DNA of 64,000 bases from Pseudomonas sp. MRSN 12121 (GTDB lineage Bacteria; Pseudomonadota; Gammaproteobacteria; Pseudomonadales; Pseudomonadaceae), in assembly GCF_000931465.1 (NCBI RefSeq), contig NZ_CP010892.1:6161388-6225387 (forward strand), written 5' to 3'. Position 1 is the first letter of the stretch. Every line of letters starts with the position of its first letter. Positions 1 through 7,564 of the stretch are shown one piece after another. The notes beneath the pieces were generated by a model that saw only the letters and a list, made by a program, of their open reading frames with translations, searched no databases and was not told the origin of the DNA. The position numbers and the translations under genes were made by a program.

Positions 1-482
1 AGATCGAGAGCTTGGACAATGCGAAGTTGGTTTTTTGCTTTCTCGCGAACAGCGACCACGTCACCAGCACGAACCTGGTAGGACGGTACGTTAACGGTCT
101 GACCGTTTACGCTGATCGACTTGTGCGATACCAGCTGACGGGATTCGGCACGAGTCGAACCGAAGCCCATACGGTATACAACGTTGTCCAGACGGCATTC
201 GAGCAGCTGCAGCAGGTTCTCACCGGTTGCGCCTTTCTTGCCAGCAGCTTCTTTGTAGTAGCCGCTGAATTGACGCTCGAGAACGCCGTAGATACGACGG
301 ACCTTCTGCTTTTCACGCAGTTGGGTGCCGTAGTCGGACTGGCGACCGCGGCGCTGGCCGTGGATACCAGGTGCTGCTTCGATGTTGCACTTGGATTCGA
401 TAGCGCGCACGCCGCTCTTCAGGAAGAGATCGGTGCCTTCGCGACGAGCCAGTTTGCATTTTGGACCAATGTAACGAGCCAT
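1..482 (-). CDS. rpsD: 30S ribosomal protein S4 (5' part, cut by window edge)
   Basis: Ribosomal protein S4 is a primary 16S rRNA binder that nucleates 30S assembly, and in gammaproteobacteria it represses the alpha operon. About 160 N-terminal residues are visible, starting MARYIGPKCKLARREG; the C-terminus lies beyond position 1. The S4-type RNA-binding region is recognisable around residues 95-155 (LECRLDNVVYRMGFG, then RQLVSHKSISVNG). It lies 18 bp after rpsK in the order rpsM-rpsK-rpsD, the normal alpha operon order, in which rpoA and rplQ would follow outside the window. Only the truncation is artificial; the gene looks intact. Confidence 0.97.
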   Translation of the reverse strand, partial: MARYIGPKCKLARREGTDLFLKSGVRAIESKCNIEAAPGIHGQRRGRQSDYGTQLREKQKVRRIYGVLERQFSGYYKEAAGKKGATGENLLQLLECRLDNVVYRMGFGSTRAESRQLVSHKSISVNGQTVNVPSYQVRAGDVVAVREKAKNQLRIVQALD

Positions 483-500
483 TCTTTACAATCTCCTGGA

Positions 501-890
501 TTACACGCGGCGCTTCTTCGGCGGACGGCACCCGTTGTGCGGGATTGGCGTCACGTCGGTGATGCTGGCGATCTTGTAGCCACAGCCGTTCAAAGCGCGG
601 ACTGCGGATTCACGACCTGGACCTGGGCCCTTGACGTTGACGTCGAGGTTCTTCAGGCCATATTCCAGCGCAGCTTGACCAGCACGCTCAGCAGCTACTT
701 GAGCAGCGAACGGGGTGGACTTGCGGGAACCGCGGAAACCCGAACCACCGGAGGTAGCCCAAGACAGAGCGTTACCTTGACGGTCGGTGATGGTCACGAT
801 GGTGTTGTTGAAAGACGCGTGGATGTGGGCGATGCCATCAACCACTGTCTTTTTAATCTTTTTACGAGGACGAGCAGCAGGTTTTGCCAT
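501..890 (-). CDS. rpsK: 30S ribosomal protein S11
   Basis: S11 (129 aa, normal length) sits on the platform of the 30S subunit near the mRNA exit and the E site. The basic N-terminus (KPAARPRKKIKK) is followed by the family signature HIHASFNNTIVTITDRQGN and the GPGPGRESAVRAL block, and the protein ends in the basic tail RPPKKRRV. It lies 30 bp after rpsM and 18 bp before rpsD and is evidently co-transcribed with them from the alpha operon promoter at 1337-1365. Nothing unusual was seen. Confidence 0.98.
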   Translation of the reverse strand: MAKPAARPRKKIKKTVVDGIAHIHASFNNTIVTITDRQGNALSWATSGGSGFRGSRKSTPFAAQVAAERAGQAALEYGLKNLDVNVKGPGPGRESAVRALNGCGYKIASITDVTPIPHNGCRPPKKRRV

Positions 891-920
891 GACTAAATTC
901 CTGTCGATTCGCTGGTGCGA

Positions 921-1277
921 TTACTTGCGGATCGGCTTACGCGGACCTTTGCGAGTACGCGCGTTGGTCTTGGTACGCTGACCGCGTACTGGCAGACCAC
1001 GACGATGGCGCAGACCGCGGTAGCAGCCCAGATCCATCAAGCGTTTGATTTTCATGTTGATTTCGCGACGCAGATCACCTTCAGTGGTGAACTTCGCCAC
1101 TTCGCCACGCAGCTGTTCAATTTGCTCGTCGCTCAGATCCTTGATCTTTGCGGCTGGGTTGACCCCAGTCACCGCACAGATTTTCTGTGCAGTAGTGCGA
1201 CCAACACCATAGATGTAGGTCAGCGAGATAACAGTATGCTTGTTATCTGGAATGTTAACGCCTGCAATACGGGCCAT
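921..1277 (-). CDS. rpsM: 30S ribosomal protein S13
   Basis: S13 (118 aa) is in the head of the 30S subunit and forms bridges to the 50S subunit and contacts to P-site tRNA. It begins MARIAGVNIPDNKH, has the helix-hairpin-helix segment YIYGVGRTTAQKIC near residues 22-36, and ends in the basic tail RTRKGPRKPIRK that reaches the decoding centre. It is the first gene of the alpha operon; a strong promoter candidate and a terminator-like hairpin lie 60-112 bp upstream. In E. coli the leader ahead of this gene is the S4 repressor target. A comparable element could occupy 1278-1336, but I cannot identify its pseudoknot by eye. Confidence 0.98.
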   Translation of the reverse strand: MARIAGVNIPDNKHTVISLTYIYGVGRTTAQKICAVTGVNPAAKIKDLSDEQIEQLRGEVAKFTTEGDLRREINMKIKRLMDLGCYRGLRHRRGLPVRGQRTKTNARTRKGPRKPIRK

Positions 1278-1336
1278 TCAGTGGGACTCCAATTGACAGC
1301 TACCTACGCCCCGGAAGCCAAGAAATAGGGCGCGAG

Positions 1337-1365
1337 ATAATATCGCTGTAATAACAAATAATCAA
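1337..1365 (-). promoter_or_regulatory. Promoter candidate for the alpha operon (rpsM-rpsK-rpsD)
   Basis: On the minus strand, TTGATT (1360-1365) and TATTAT (1337-1342) are separated by exactly 17 bp, a good sigma70 match. The -35 directly abuts the hairpin at 1366-1389 that closes the upstream spc unit. The predicted start near 1330 gives a leader of about 50 nt before rpsM. Activity is inferred from the sequence match only. Confidence 0.65.
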
Positions 1366-1389
1366 CCCGGCAGCGCACTAGCTACCGGG
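1366..1389 (-). terminator. Hairpin ending the spc operon after rpmJ
   Basis: The arms CCCGGTAGC and GCTGCCGGG form a 9-bp stem with one G-U pair and a 6-nt loop. The following minus-strand sequence TTGATTATTTGTTATT is U-rich but not a clean U-run, so termination may be partial. It lies 18 bp downstream of the rpmJ stop codon. Confidence 0.55.
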
Positions 1390-1407
1390 CTTGAAGCACA
1401 ATCACAC

Positions 1408-1524
1408 TCAGCCTTGGCGCTGTTTGTGACGCGGTTCCGCGCTGCAAATTACTCGAACAACACCTTCGCGGCGAATAATCTTGCAGTTACGGCACAGCTT
1501 TTTCACCGATGCACGAACTTTCAT
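1408..1524 (-). CDS. rpmJ: 50S ribosomal protein L36
   Basis: L36 is the smallest large-subunit protein (38 aa here) and binds 23S rRNA near the base of the L7/L12 stalk. It reads [14 protein letters not shown], then [14 protein letters not shown] and ends RHKQRQG. The zinc-ribbon ligands are present: Cys11, Cys14, Cys27 and a histidine at residue 33, so this is the zinc-binding C+ form. It follows secY by 24 bp and is the last gene before a hairpin and a new promoter, as is usual in gammaproteobacterial spc operons. The start is fixed by family length and a GAGGAG-type ribosome binding site just upstream. Confidence 0.95.
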
Positions 1525-1548
1525 CACCAACTCCTCGAACCTTATAGG

Positions 1549-2877
1549 TCAGCGCAGCATGCCGCTGCCGTAACCTTTCAGGTTGGCTTTCTTCATCAGG
1601 GATTCGTACTGGTGCGAAACGAGGTGCGATTGTACTTGCGACATAAAGTCCATAACAACCACGACCACGATCAGCAACGAGGTCCCGCCAAGGTAGAACG
1701 GAACGTTTGCTGCAACCACCAGGAACTGGGGCAACAGGCACACGGCCGTCATATATAGAGCACCGAACATGGTCAAGCGGGTCAGAACGCCATCAATGTA
1801 GCGCGCAGACTGCTCGCCCGGACGGATACCCGGAATAAAGGCACCGGACTTCTTCAGGTTTTCCGCTACGTCTTTCGGATTGAACATCAACGCCGTATAG
1901 AAGAAGCAGAAGAAAATAATCCCTGCACTAAACAGCAGAATATTCAACGGCTGACCAGGAGCGATCGACTGCGAGATGTCCTGCAACCAGCCCATACCTT
2001 CAGACTGGCCAAACCAGGCACCCAACGAAGCCGGGAACAGCAAAATGCTGCTCGCAAAAATGGCAGGAATAACACCGGCCATATTCACTTTCAGCGGCAA
2101 GTGGCTAGTCTGCGCAGCAAACACCTTGCGGCCCTGCTGACGCTTGGCGTAGTGAACAGCAATACGACGCTGACCACGCTCGATGAACACCACAAAACCG
2201 ATAATCGCTACTGCCAGCAAACCGATGGCAACCAGGGCAAAAATGTTGATATCACCCTGACGCGCAGACTCGAAAGACTGCCCGATCGCTCTCGGAAGAC
2301 CGGCGACGATACCTGCGAAAATCAACATCGAGATACCGTTGCCAACACCACGCTCAGTGATCTGCTCACCCAGCCACATCATGAACATCGCGCCAGCCAC
2401 AAAAGTGGATACCGCAACGAAATGGAAGCCAAAGTCACCAGTGAACGCAACGCCCTGCCCCGCCAGACCAACGGACATGCCGATGGCCTGAACAAGAGCT
2501 AGGACGACAGTGCCGTAGCGGGTGTACTGGCTGATCTTGCGACGGCCAGCTTCACCTTCCTTCTTCAACTGCTCCAGCTGCGGGCTGACGGCAGTCATCA
2601 GCTGCATGATGATCGATGCCGAGATGTACGGCATGATCCCCAGTGCAAAGATGCTCATCCGCTCCAGCGCGCCGCCGGAAAACATGTTGAACAAGCTAAG
2701 AATGGTCCCCTCATTCTGTCGAAACAGGTCTGCGAGTCGGTCAGGGTTGATACCTGGAACCGGGATGTGTGCGCCTATTCGGTAGACGATGATCGCCAGG
2801 AACAGAAAACGCAGACGAGCCCAAAGTTCAGACATACCGCCTTTGCCGAGCGCAGAGAGAGCACCTTGCTTAGCCAT
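1549..2877 (-). CDS. secY: Preprotein translocase subunit SecY
   Basis: SecY is the channel-forming subunit of the SecYEG translocon in the inner membrane. The 442-aa protein has ten hydrophobic segments, the N-terminal motif IVYRIGAHIPVPGINP (about residues 35-50) and the SIFALGIMPYISASIIMQL segment that forms the second half of the plug and lateral gate region. Cytoplasmic loops typical for ribosome and SecA docking include IERGQRRIAVHYAKR. Its start codon directly abuts the rplO stop codon, and rpmJ follows after 24 bp. Partner secE is in this window at 28289-28657; secG is not. Confidence 0.98.
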   Translation of the reverse strand: MAKQGALSALGKGGMSELWARLRFLFLAIIVYRIGAHIPVPGINPDRLADLFRQNEGTILSLFNMFSGGALERMSIFALGIMPYISASIIMQLMTAVSPQLEQLKKEGEAGRRKISQYTRYGTVVLALVQAIGMSVGLAGQGVAFTGDFGFHFVAVSTFVAGAMFMMWLGEQITERGVGNGISMLIFAGIVAGLPRAIGQSFESARQGDINIFALVAIGLLAVAIIGFVVFIERGQRRIAVHYAKRQQGRKVFAAQTSHLPLKVNMAGVIPAIFASSILLFPASLGAWFGQSEGMGWLQDISQSIAPGQPLNILLFSAGIIFFCFFYTALMFNPKDVAENLKKSGAFIPGIRPGEQSARYIDGVLTRLTMFGALYMTAVCLLPQFLVVAANVPFYLGGTSLLIVVVVVMDFMSQVQSHLVSHQYESLMKKANLKGYGSGMLR

Positions 2878-3312
2878 TTATTCCTCGAACTTGCCGCCAG
2901 CTGCTTCGATAGCCGCACGCGCACCTTTGGTGGCTGCGATACCCTTGATGGTCACAGCGCGAGTAACTTCGCCGGACAGCATGATTTTCACACGCTGAAC
3001 GTTCTGGTTAATCACGTTGGCATCTTTCAGGGACTGCACGGTAACGATGTCGCCTTCCACTTTAGCCAGCTCGGACAGACGCACTTCTGCGCGATCCATG
3101 GCTTTCAGGGATACGAAACCGAACTTCGGCAGGCGACGATGCAGCGGCTGTTGACCGCCTTCAAAGCCAGGAGCGATGGTGCCACCGGAGCGAGAGGTCT
3201 GACCTTTGTGACCACGGCCACCGGTCTTGCCCAAACCACTACCGATACCACGGCCCGGACGATGCTTTTCGCGACGGGAACCCGGCGCTGGACTCAGATC
3301 ATTGAGTTTCAT
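2878..3312 (-). CDS. rplO: 50S ribosomal protein L15
   Basis: L15 (144 aa) is a late-assembling 50S protein with a long N-terminal extension reaching into the 23S core. That extension is visible as the Gly/Arg/Lys-rich stretch PGRGIGSGLGKTGGRGHKG around residues 20-40. The C-terminal globular part ends AIEAAGGKFEE. It lies 3 bp after rpmD, and its stop codon is immediately followed by the secY start, suggesting translational coupling. Confidence 0.98.
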   Translation of the reverse strand: MKLNDLSPAPGSRREKHRPGRGIGSGLGKTGGRGHKGQTSRSGGTIAPGFEGGQQPLHRRLPKFGFVSLKAMDRAEVRLSELAKVEGDIVTVQSLKDANVINQNVQRVKIMLSGEVTRAVTIKGIAATKGARAAIEAAGGKFEE

Positions 3313-3315
3313 CGA

Positions 3316-3492
3316 TTAACCCTCGACACGCAGCATGTAGTAAGCCTTGTTGATCATCCCGCGATTCTCGGGAGTATCCTGGACTTCTACAGTATGACCG
3401 ATGCGACGCAGACCCAGACCCTTAACGCACAGTTTGTGGCTAGGGATACGGCCGCTCACGCTCTTGATCAGCGTTACTTTAACGGTAGCCAT
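3316..3492 (-). CDS. rpmD: 50S ribosomal protein L30
   Basis: L30 is a small 23S rRNA-binding protein of the 50S subunit. The 58-residue ORF starts MATVKVTLIKSVSGRIP, continues with KLCVKGLGLRRIGHTVEV and ends AYYMLRVEG, all matching the family. It sits between rpsE (2 bp gap) and rplO (3 bp gap), its standard place in the spc operon. Length is normal for a bacterial L30. Confidence 0.96.
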   Translation of the reverse strand: MATVKVTLIKSVSGRIPSHKLCVKGLGLRRIGHTVEVQDTPENRGMINKAYYMLRVEG

Positions 3493-3494
3493 GA

Positions 3495-3995
3495 TCAGAT
3501 GATCTCCTGGACGCTTTTGCCACGCTTGGCGGCAATGGATTCAGGGGACTGCATTGCTTTCAAACCCTTGAAAGTGGCGTGAACCACGTTTACTGGGTTA
3601 GTCGAGCCGTAGCACTTGGCCAGAACGTTCTGAACACCAGCTACCTCGAGGACAGCACGCATAGCGCCGCCGGCGATGATACCGGTACCTTCAGAAGCAG
3701 GCTGCATGTACACCTTCGAAGCGCCATGGGCGGACTTCGTTGCGTACTGCAGAGTGGTGCCGTTCAGATCAACCTGGATCATGTTGCGGCGAGCAGCTTC
3801 CATTGCCTTCTGGATCGCAGCAGGCACTTCACGCGACTTGCCACGGCCGAAGCCAACGCGACCCTTGCCATCACCTACCACGGTCAACGCGGTGAAAGTG
3901 AAGATACGGCCGCCTTTTACGGTTTTGGCTACGCGGTTAACTTGAACCAGCTTCTCGATGTAGCCTTCGTCGCGCTTTTGGTCGTTATTTGACAT
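3495..3995 (-). CDS. rpsE: 30S ribosomal protein S5
   Basis: S5 (166 aa) lies at the mRNA entry channel of the 30S subunit and affects decoding fidelity. It has the N-terminal S5 double-stranded RNA-binding domain (KLVQVNRVAKTVKGGRIF, about residues 16-33, and GRVGFGRGKSREVPAAIQKA) and the C-terminal domain with GTGIIAGGAMRAVLE. The spectinomycin loop near residues 22-30 (NRVAKTVKGG) looks wild-type. It is packed between rplR (3 bp) and rpmD (2 bp). Confidence 0.98.
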   Translation of the reverse strand: MSNNDQKRDEGYIEKLVQVNRVAKTVKGGRIFTFTALTVVGDGKGRVGFGRGKSREVPAAIQKAMEAARRNMIQVDLNGTTLQYATKSAHGASKVYMQPASEGTGIIAGGAMRAVLEVAGVQNVLAKCYGSTNPVNVVHATFKGLKAMQSPESIAAKRGKSVQEII

Positions 3996-3998
3996 AAC

Positions 3999-4349
3999 TT
4001 AGAACTCCAGCCCAGCTTCACGAGCAGCATCAGCCAGCGCTTTAACGCGGCCGTGGTACTTGAAGCCAGAGCGGTCGAAAGCCACCTGCGAGACGCCAGC
4101 GGCTTTTGCACGCGTAGCGACCAGCTGGCCAACCTTAGTGGCCGCGTCGATGTTGCCAGTGGCGCCATCACGCAGTTCTTTATCCAAAGTCGAGGCGCTT
4201 GCCAGGACTTTGTTGCCGTCGGCCGAAATGACCTGGGCGTAGATGTGCTGCGAAGAGCGGAACACGCAGAGACGCACGACTTCGAGTTCGTGCATTTTCA
4301 GGCGTGCTTTGCGAGCGCGACGCAGTCGAGTAACTTTTTTGTCGGTCAT
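3999..4349 (-). CDS. rplR: 50S ribosomal protein L18
   Basis: L18 (116 aa) binds 5S rRNA with L5 and L25 and helps dock it onto 23S rRNA in the central protuberance. The N-terminal basic region (KKVTRLRRARKARLKM) and the 5S-binding segment LCVFRSSQHIYAQVI are clear, and the protein ends with the conserved GRVKALADAAREAGLEF. It lies 10 bp after rplF and 3 bp before rpsE in the spc operon. Confidence 0.98.
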   Translation of the reverse strand: MTDKKVTRLRRARKARLKMHELEVVRLCVFRSSQHIYAQVISADGNKVLASASTLDKELRDGATGNIDAATKVGQLVATRAKAAGVSQVAFDRSGFKYHGRVKALADAAREAGLEF

Positions 4350-4359
4350 TTGCTATGCC

Positions 4360-4893
4360 CTACTTCTTCTTGGCTTCTTTACGACGGACGACTTCGTCCG
4401 CGTAGCGCACACCCTTACCTTTGTAAGGCTCTGGTGGACGGAAGTCGCGGATCTCAGCGGCCACTTGACCTACCAGCTGCTTGTCGATGCCCTTGATCAG
4501 GATATCGGTCTGGCTAGGGGTCTCAGCGGTGATGCCTGCTGGCAGCTCGTAGTCCACTGGGTGCGAGAAGCCGAGGGCCAGGTTCAGCACTGTGCCTTTT
4601 GCTTGTGCCTTGTAACCAACACCGACCAGCTGGAGCTTGCGCTCGAAGCCTTGGCTTACGCCCTGGACCATGTTGTTTACCAACGCACGAGTGGTACCGG
4701 CCATTGCACGAGTTTGCTGGTCGCCGTTGCGAGCAGCAAAACGCAGCTCACCAGCTTCCTGAACAATTTCAACGGACGAGTGTACGTTCAGTTCGAGAGT
4801 GCCCTTGGCACCCTTCACCGAAAGCTGTTGGCCGGCGAATTTAACTTCAACACCAGCTGGCAGCTTAACGGGGTTCTTAGCGACGCGAGACAT
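4360..4893 (-). CDS. rplF: 50S ribosomal protein L6
   Basis: L6 (177 aa) lies near the GTPase-associated centre and sarcin-ricin loop of the 50S subunit. Two tandem L6 folds are expected; the C-terminal one carries the signature PEPYKGKGVRYADEVVRRKE near residues 153-172. It begins MSRVAKNPVKLPAGVEV as usual. It follows rpsH by 12 bp and precedes rplR by 10 bp. Nothing unusual was seen. Confidence 0.98.
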   Translation of the reverse strand: MSRVAKNPVKLPAGVEVKFAGQQLSVKGAKGTLELNVHSSVEIVQEAGELRFAARNGDQQTRAMAGTTRALVNNMVQGVSQGFERKLQLVGVGYKAQAKGTVLNLALGFSHPVDYELPAGITAETPSQTDILIKGIDKQLVGQVAAEIRDFRPPEPYKGKGVRYADEVVRRKEAKKK

Positions 4894-4905
4894 GCTTATC
4901 CCCCC

Positions 4906-5298
4906 TTAGAACACAGTGCAAAGAACTTCGCCGCCGACACCGGCAGCGCGCGCAGCACGATCAGTCATCACACCCTTGTTGGTGGAGACGATAGACACGC
5001 CGAGACCGCCACGAACTTTTGGCAGATCATCAACGGACTTGTACTGACGCAGGCCTGGACGGCTAACGCGCTTCACTTCCTCGATGACCGGACGGCCCTC
5101 GAAGTATTTCAGCTCGATGGACAGCAGTGGCTTGGTTTCGCTGCTGATCTGATAACCCGCGATGTAACCTTCGTCCTTCAGGACTTTTGCTACAGCCACC
5201 TTCAACGTGGAAGACGGCATGCTTACGACGGACTTTTCAGCCATCTGGGCATTACGGATTCGAGTTAGCATGTCCGCTAACGGGTCCTGCATACTCAT
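4906..5298 (-). CDS. rpsH: 30S ribosomal protein S8
   Basis: S8 (130 aa) binds helix 21 of 16S rRNA and, in E. coli, represses the spc operon by binding mRNA at the rplE start. It starts MSMQDPLADMLTRIRNAQ and ends with the conserved GVGGEVLCTVF; the STNKGVMTDRAAR segment contributes to RNA binding. It lies 12 bp before rplF but 208 bp after rpsN, a gap that holds a perfect hairpin and a promoter candidate. This gene is therefore likely to head a separately transcribed sub-operon running to rpmJ. Confidence 0.98.
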   Translation of the reverse strand: MSMQDPLADMLTRIRNAQMAEKSVVSMPSSTLKVAVAKVLKDEGYIAGYQISSETKPLLSIELKYFEGRPVIEEVKRVSRPGLRQYKSVDDLPKVRGGLGVSIVSTNKGVMTDRAARAAGVGGEVLCTVF

Positions 5299-5395
5299 GG
5301 GCTAGACGCTCCTGATACTAAAAAAATGAGCCTTGCGGCTACAGCTTGTCGCCGAGAATTCCCGGGCAAAAAACACGGGCTCAGGCGAGCCGGTC

Positions 5396-5424
5396 ATTCT
5401 AGACACACCCCAGAAATGAATCAA
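5396..5424 (-). promoter_or_regulatory. Internal spc operon promoter candidate before rpsH
   Basis: On the minus strand TTGATT (5419-5424) and TAGAAT (5396-5401) are separated by 17 bp, a near-consensus sigma70 promoter. The -35 lies inside the 3' arm of the hairpin at 5416-5447. The predicted start near 5388 gives a leader of about 90 nt before rpsH, which contains a short GC hairpin with a T-run after it (near 5364-5394). Confidence 0.6.
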
Positions 5425-5447
5425 GCCCCAAAAGGGGCTTGATTCAT
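5416..5447 (-). terminator. Perfect 14-bp hairpin between rpsN and rpsH
   Basis: The arms ATGAATCAAGCCCC and GGGGCTTGATTCAT form a perfect 14-bp stem with a 4-nt loop. The minus-strand sequence after it, TTCTGGGG, is not a U-run, so it may be a weak terminator, an RNase III site or a protein-binding site rather than a full stop. It is the only large structured spacer inside the S10-spc block. Confidence 0.5.
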
Positions 5448-5506
5448 GTTCAAGGCCACCGGTGGTCAGGATCCGCAGATCCCGAACACCGCGACTTTGA
5501 CAGCTA

Positions 5507-5812
5507 TTACCAGCTGGCTTTAACCAGACCTGGTACGTCACCACGCATTGCAGCCTCACGCAGCTTGTTACGGCCGAGGCCGAACTTGCGGTAAACGCCG
5601 TGCGGACGACCAGTCAGGCGGCAGCGGTTACGCATGCGCGAGGCGCTTGCATCACGAGGCTGCTTCTGCAGAGCTACGGTAGCTTCCCAACGTGCTTCTG
5701 GACTTGCGTTCAGATCAACGATGATAGCTTTCAGCGCTGCACGCTTGGTGGCGTACTTGGCAACGGTGAGCTGACGCTTCAGCTCACGGTTCTTCATGCT
5801 CTTCTTGGCCAT
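5507..5812 (-). CDS. rpsN: 30S ribosomal protein S14 (zinc-independent form)
   Basis: S14 is in the head of the 30S subunit beside S3 and S10. The 101-aa protein starts [14 protein letters not shown], carries [21 protein letters not shown] near residues 60-80 and ends VPGLVKASW. Length and the absence of a CxxC-x12-CxxC zinc ribbon mark it as the long C-minus type. The start at 5812 is chosen because residues before MAKKS are not conserved. It lies 13 bp after rplE; the next gene, rpsH, is 208 bp downstream. Confidence 0.97.
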
Positions 5813-5825
5813 TTTCCTACTCCAA

Positions 5826-6365
5826 TCAGTTGCGGAACGGGAATTTGAAAGCACGCAGCAGAGCGCGGCCTTCGTCATCGTTCTTGGCAGTGGTGGTCAG
5901 GGTAATGTCCAGACCGCGGAGAGCATCGATCTTGTCGTAGTCGATTTCCGGGAAGATGATCTGCTCTTTCACGCCCATGCTGTAGTTGCCACGACCATCG
6001 AAGGACTTGGCATTCAGGCCGCGGAAGTCGCGAACCCGAGGCAGGGAGATCGACAGCAGACGATCCAGGAACTCGTACATACGCTCACGGCGCAGGGTCA
6101 CTTTGACACCGATCGGCCAACCTTCACGGACTTTGAAGCCTGCGATGGATTTGCGAGCGTAGGTCACAACGACTTTCTGGCCGGTGATCTTTTCCAGGTC
6201 AGCAACAGCGTGCTCGATGACTTTCTTGTCGCCGATCGCTTCGCCCAGACCCATGTTCAGGGTGATTTTGGTAACGCGCGGAACTTCCATCACGTTCGAA
6301 AGCTTAAGTTCGTCCTTAAGTTTCGGAGCGATTTCCTTCCGGTAAATCTCTTGTAGTCGTGCCAT
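5826..6365 (-). CDS. rplE: 50S ribosomal protein L5
   Basis: L5 (179 aa) binds 5S rRNA and contacts P-site tRNA and the 30S head. It begins [20 protein letters not shown], has the signature [11 protein letters not shown] near residues 33-43 and [17 protein letters not shown] near the C-terminus. In E. coli the start of this gene is the S8 repressor target; no such element was identified here by eye. It lies 20 bp after rplX and 13 bp before rpsN. Confidence 0.98.
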
Positions 6366-6385
6366 GGTCTTCTACCTAGCAGTGT

Positions 6386-6700
6386 TCAAGCATCAACCGC
6401 TTTTTGGGTCGACTTGAAGACACGAATTTTTTTGCCGTCTTCTACTTTGAAACCAACGCGGTCAGCCTTGTTGGTTTCGCCGTTGAAAATGGCGACGTTG
6501 GAAGCGTGCAGTGGCGCTTCTTTCTCGACGATACCGCCCTGTACGCCCGACATCGGGTTAGGCTTGGTATGACGCTTAACCAGGTTCAGACCACCAACAA
6601 CCAGACGGTTGTCAGCGAGAACCTTAAGCACCTTACCGCGCTTACCCTTGTCTTTGCCGGCGATCACGATGATCTCGTCGTCACGACGAATCTTTTGCAT
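6386..6700 (-). CDS. rplX: 50S ribosomal protein L24
   Basis: L24 (104 aa) is an assembly-initiator protein of the 50S subunit located near the exit tunnel. The KOW motif is visible near residues 8-30 (DEIIVIAGKDKGKRGKVLKV), followed by GLNLVKRHTKPNP. It lies 11 bp after rplN and 20 bp before rplE in the spc operon. Confidence 0.97.
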   Translation of the reverse strand: MQKIRRDDEIIVIAGKDKGKRGKVLKVLADNRLVVGGLNLVKRHTKPNPMSGVQGGIVEKEAPLHASNVAIFNGETNKADRVGFKVEDGKKIRVFKSTQKAVDA

Positions 6701-6711
6701 GTCGGATCTCC

Positions 6712-7080
6712 TTACAGCACTTCTGGGGCGAGCGAGACGATCTTCATGAACTTCTCAGTACGAAGTTCACGGGTCACTGGCCCAAAGATACGGGTGCCGA
6801 TCGGCTCTTGCTTGTTGTTCAACAGAACAGCAGCGTTGCCATCAAAGCGGATGATGGAGCCGTCAGCGCGACGGACACCGTGGCGAGTGCGGACTACGAC
6901 AGCAGTCATCACTTGGCCTTTCTTCACCTTACCGCGAGGAATTGCTTCCTTGACGGTAACTTTGATGATGTCACCGATACCAGCGTAACGACGATGGGAG
7001 CCACCCAGCACCTTGATGCACATAACACGGCGAGCGCCGCTGTTATCGGCCACATCGAGCATGGATTGAGTCTGAATCAT
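6712..7080 (-). CDS. rplN: 50S ribosomal protein L14
   Basis: L14 (122 aa) lies at the subunit interface of the 50S particle and forms an intersubunit bridge to 16S rRNA; it is also the binding site of the silencing factor RsfS. It begins MIQTQSMLDVADNSGARRVM and contains GDIIKVTVKEAIPRGKVKKG near residues 37-56. It is the first gene of the classical spc operon, following rpsQ by 23 bp. No promoter or terminator is visible in that gap, so read-through from the S10 genes is likely. Confidence 0.98.
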   Translation of the reverse strand: MIQTQSMLDVADNSGARRVMCIKVLGGSHRRYAGIGDIIKVTVKEAIPRGKVKKGQVMTAVVVRTRHGVRRADGSIIRFDGNAAVLLNNKQEPIGTRIFGPVTRELRTEKFMKIVSLAPEVL

Positions 7081-7103
7081 ATAATTTCTCCGACCCTTAG
7101 CCC

Positions 7104-7370
7104 TTAGACTTCCACAGCGCGTTCGAGAACATCAACCAGGGCCCAAGACTTGGTCTTGGCCATCGGACGAGTTTCACGAATAGTGACTTTGTCGCCGATG
7201 TGGCACTGGTTGGTTTCGTCGTGCGCGTGCAGCTTAGTCGAACGCTTAACGTATTTACCGTAGATAGGGTGCTTAACGCGACGCTCGATCAGAACGGTGA
7301 TGGTCTTGTCCATCTTGTCGCTGACAACACGGCCAGTCAGCGTACGGACAGTTTTTTCGGCTTCAGCCAT
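7104..7370 (-). CDS. rpsQ: 30S ribosomal protein S17
   Basis: S17 (88 aa) is a primary 16S rRNA-binding protein with an OB fold. The N-terminal strand motif TLTGRVVSDKMDKTITVLIER and the signature RETRPMAKTKSWALVDVLE are intact. It lies 2 bp after rpmC and is the last gene of the S10 group before rplN. Nothing unusual was seen. Confidence 0.97.
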   Translation of the reverse strand: MAEAEKTVRTLTGRVVSDKMDKTITVLIERRVKHPIYGKYVKRSTKLHAHDETNQCHIGDKVTIRETRPMAKTKSWALVDVLERAVEV

Positions 7371-7372
7371 GA

Positions 7373-7564
7373 TTACTTACCTGCCTGCTGGTTGAGCACA
7401 GTCTTCACGCGAGCGATGTCACGCTTAACTTGCGAGAGCAGATGAGACTGCCCCAACTGGCCAGTTGCTTTCTGCATGCGCAGATTGAACTGGTCGCGCA
7501 GCAGGCCGAGCAGTTGCTCGTTCAGCTGCTGTGCGGATTTTTCACGAAGTTCATTCGCTTTCAT
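7373..7564 (-). CDS. rpmC: 50S ribosomal protein L29
   Basis: L29 (63 aa) sits beside L23 at the polypeptide exit site. It is a two-helix protein; [17 protein letters not shown] and the C-terminal signature [15 protein letters not shown] are visible. The start is taken as the ATG at 7564, overlapping the rplP stop codon by one base (TGATG). A GTG one codon upstream is in frame but less likely. The overlap suggests translational coupling. Confidence 0.95.
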
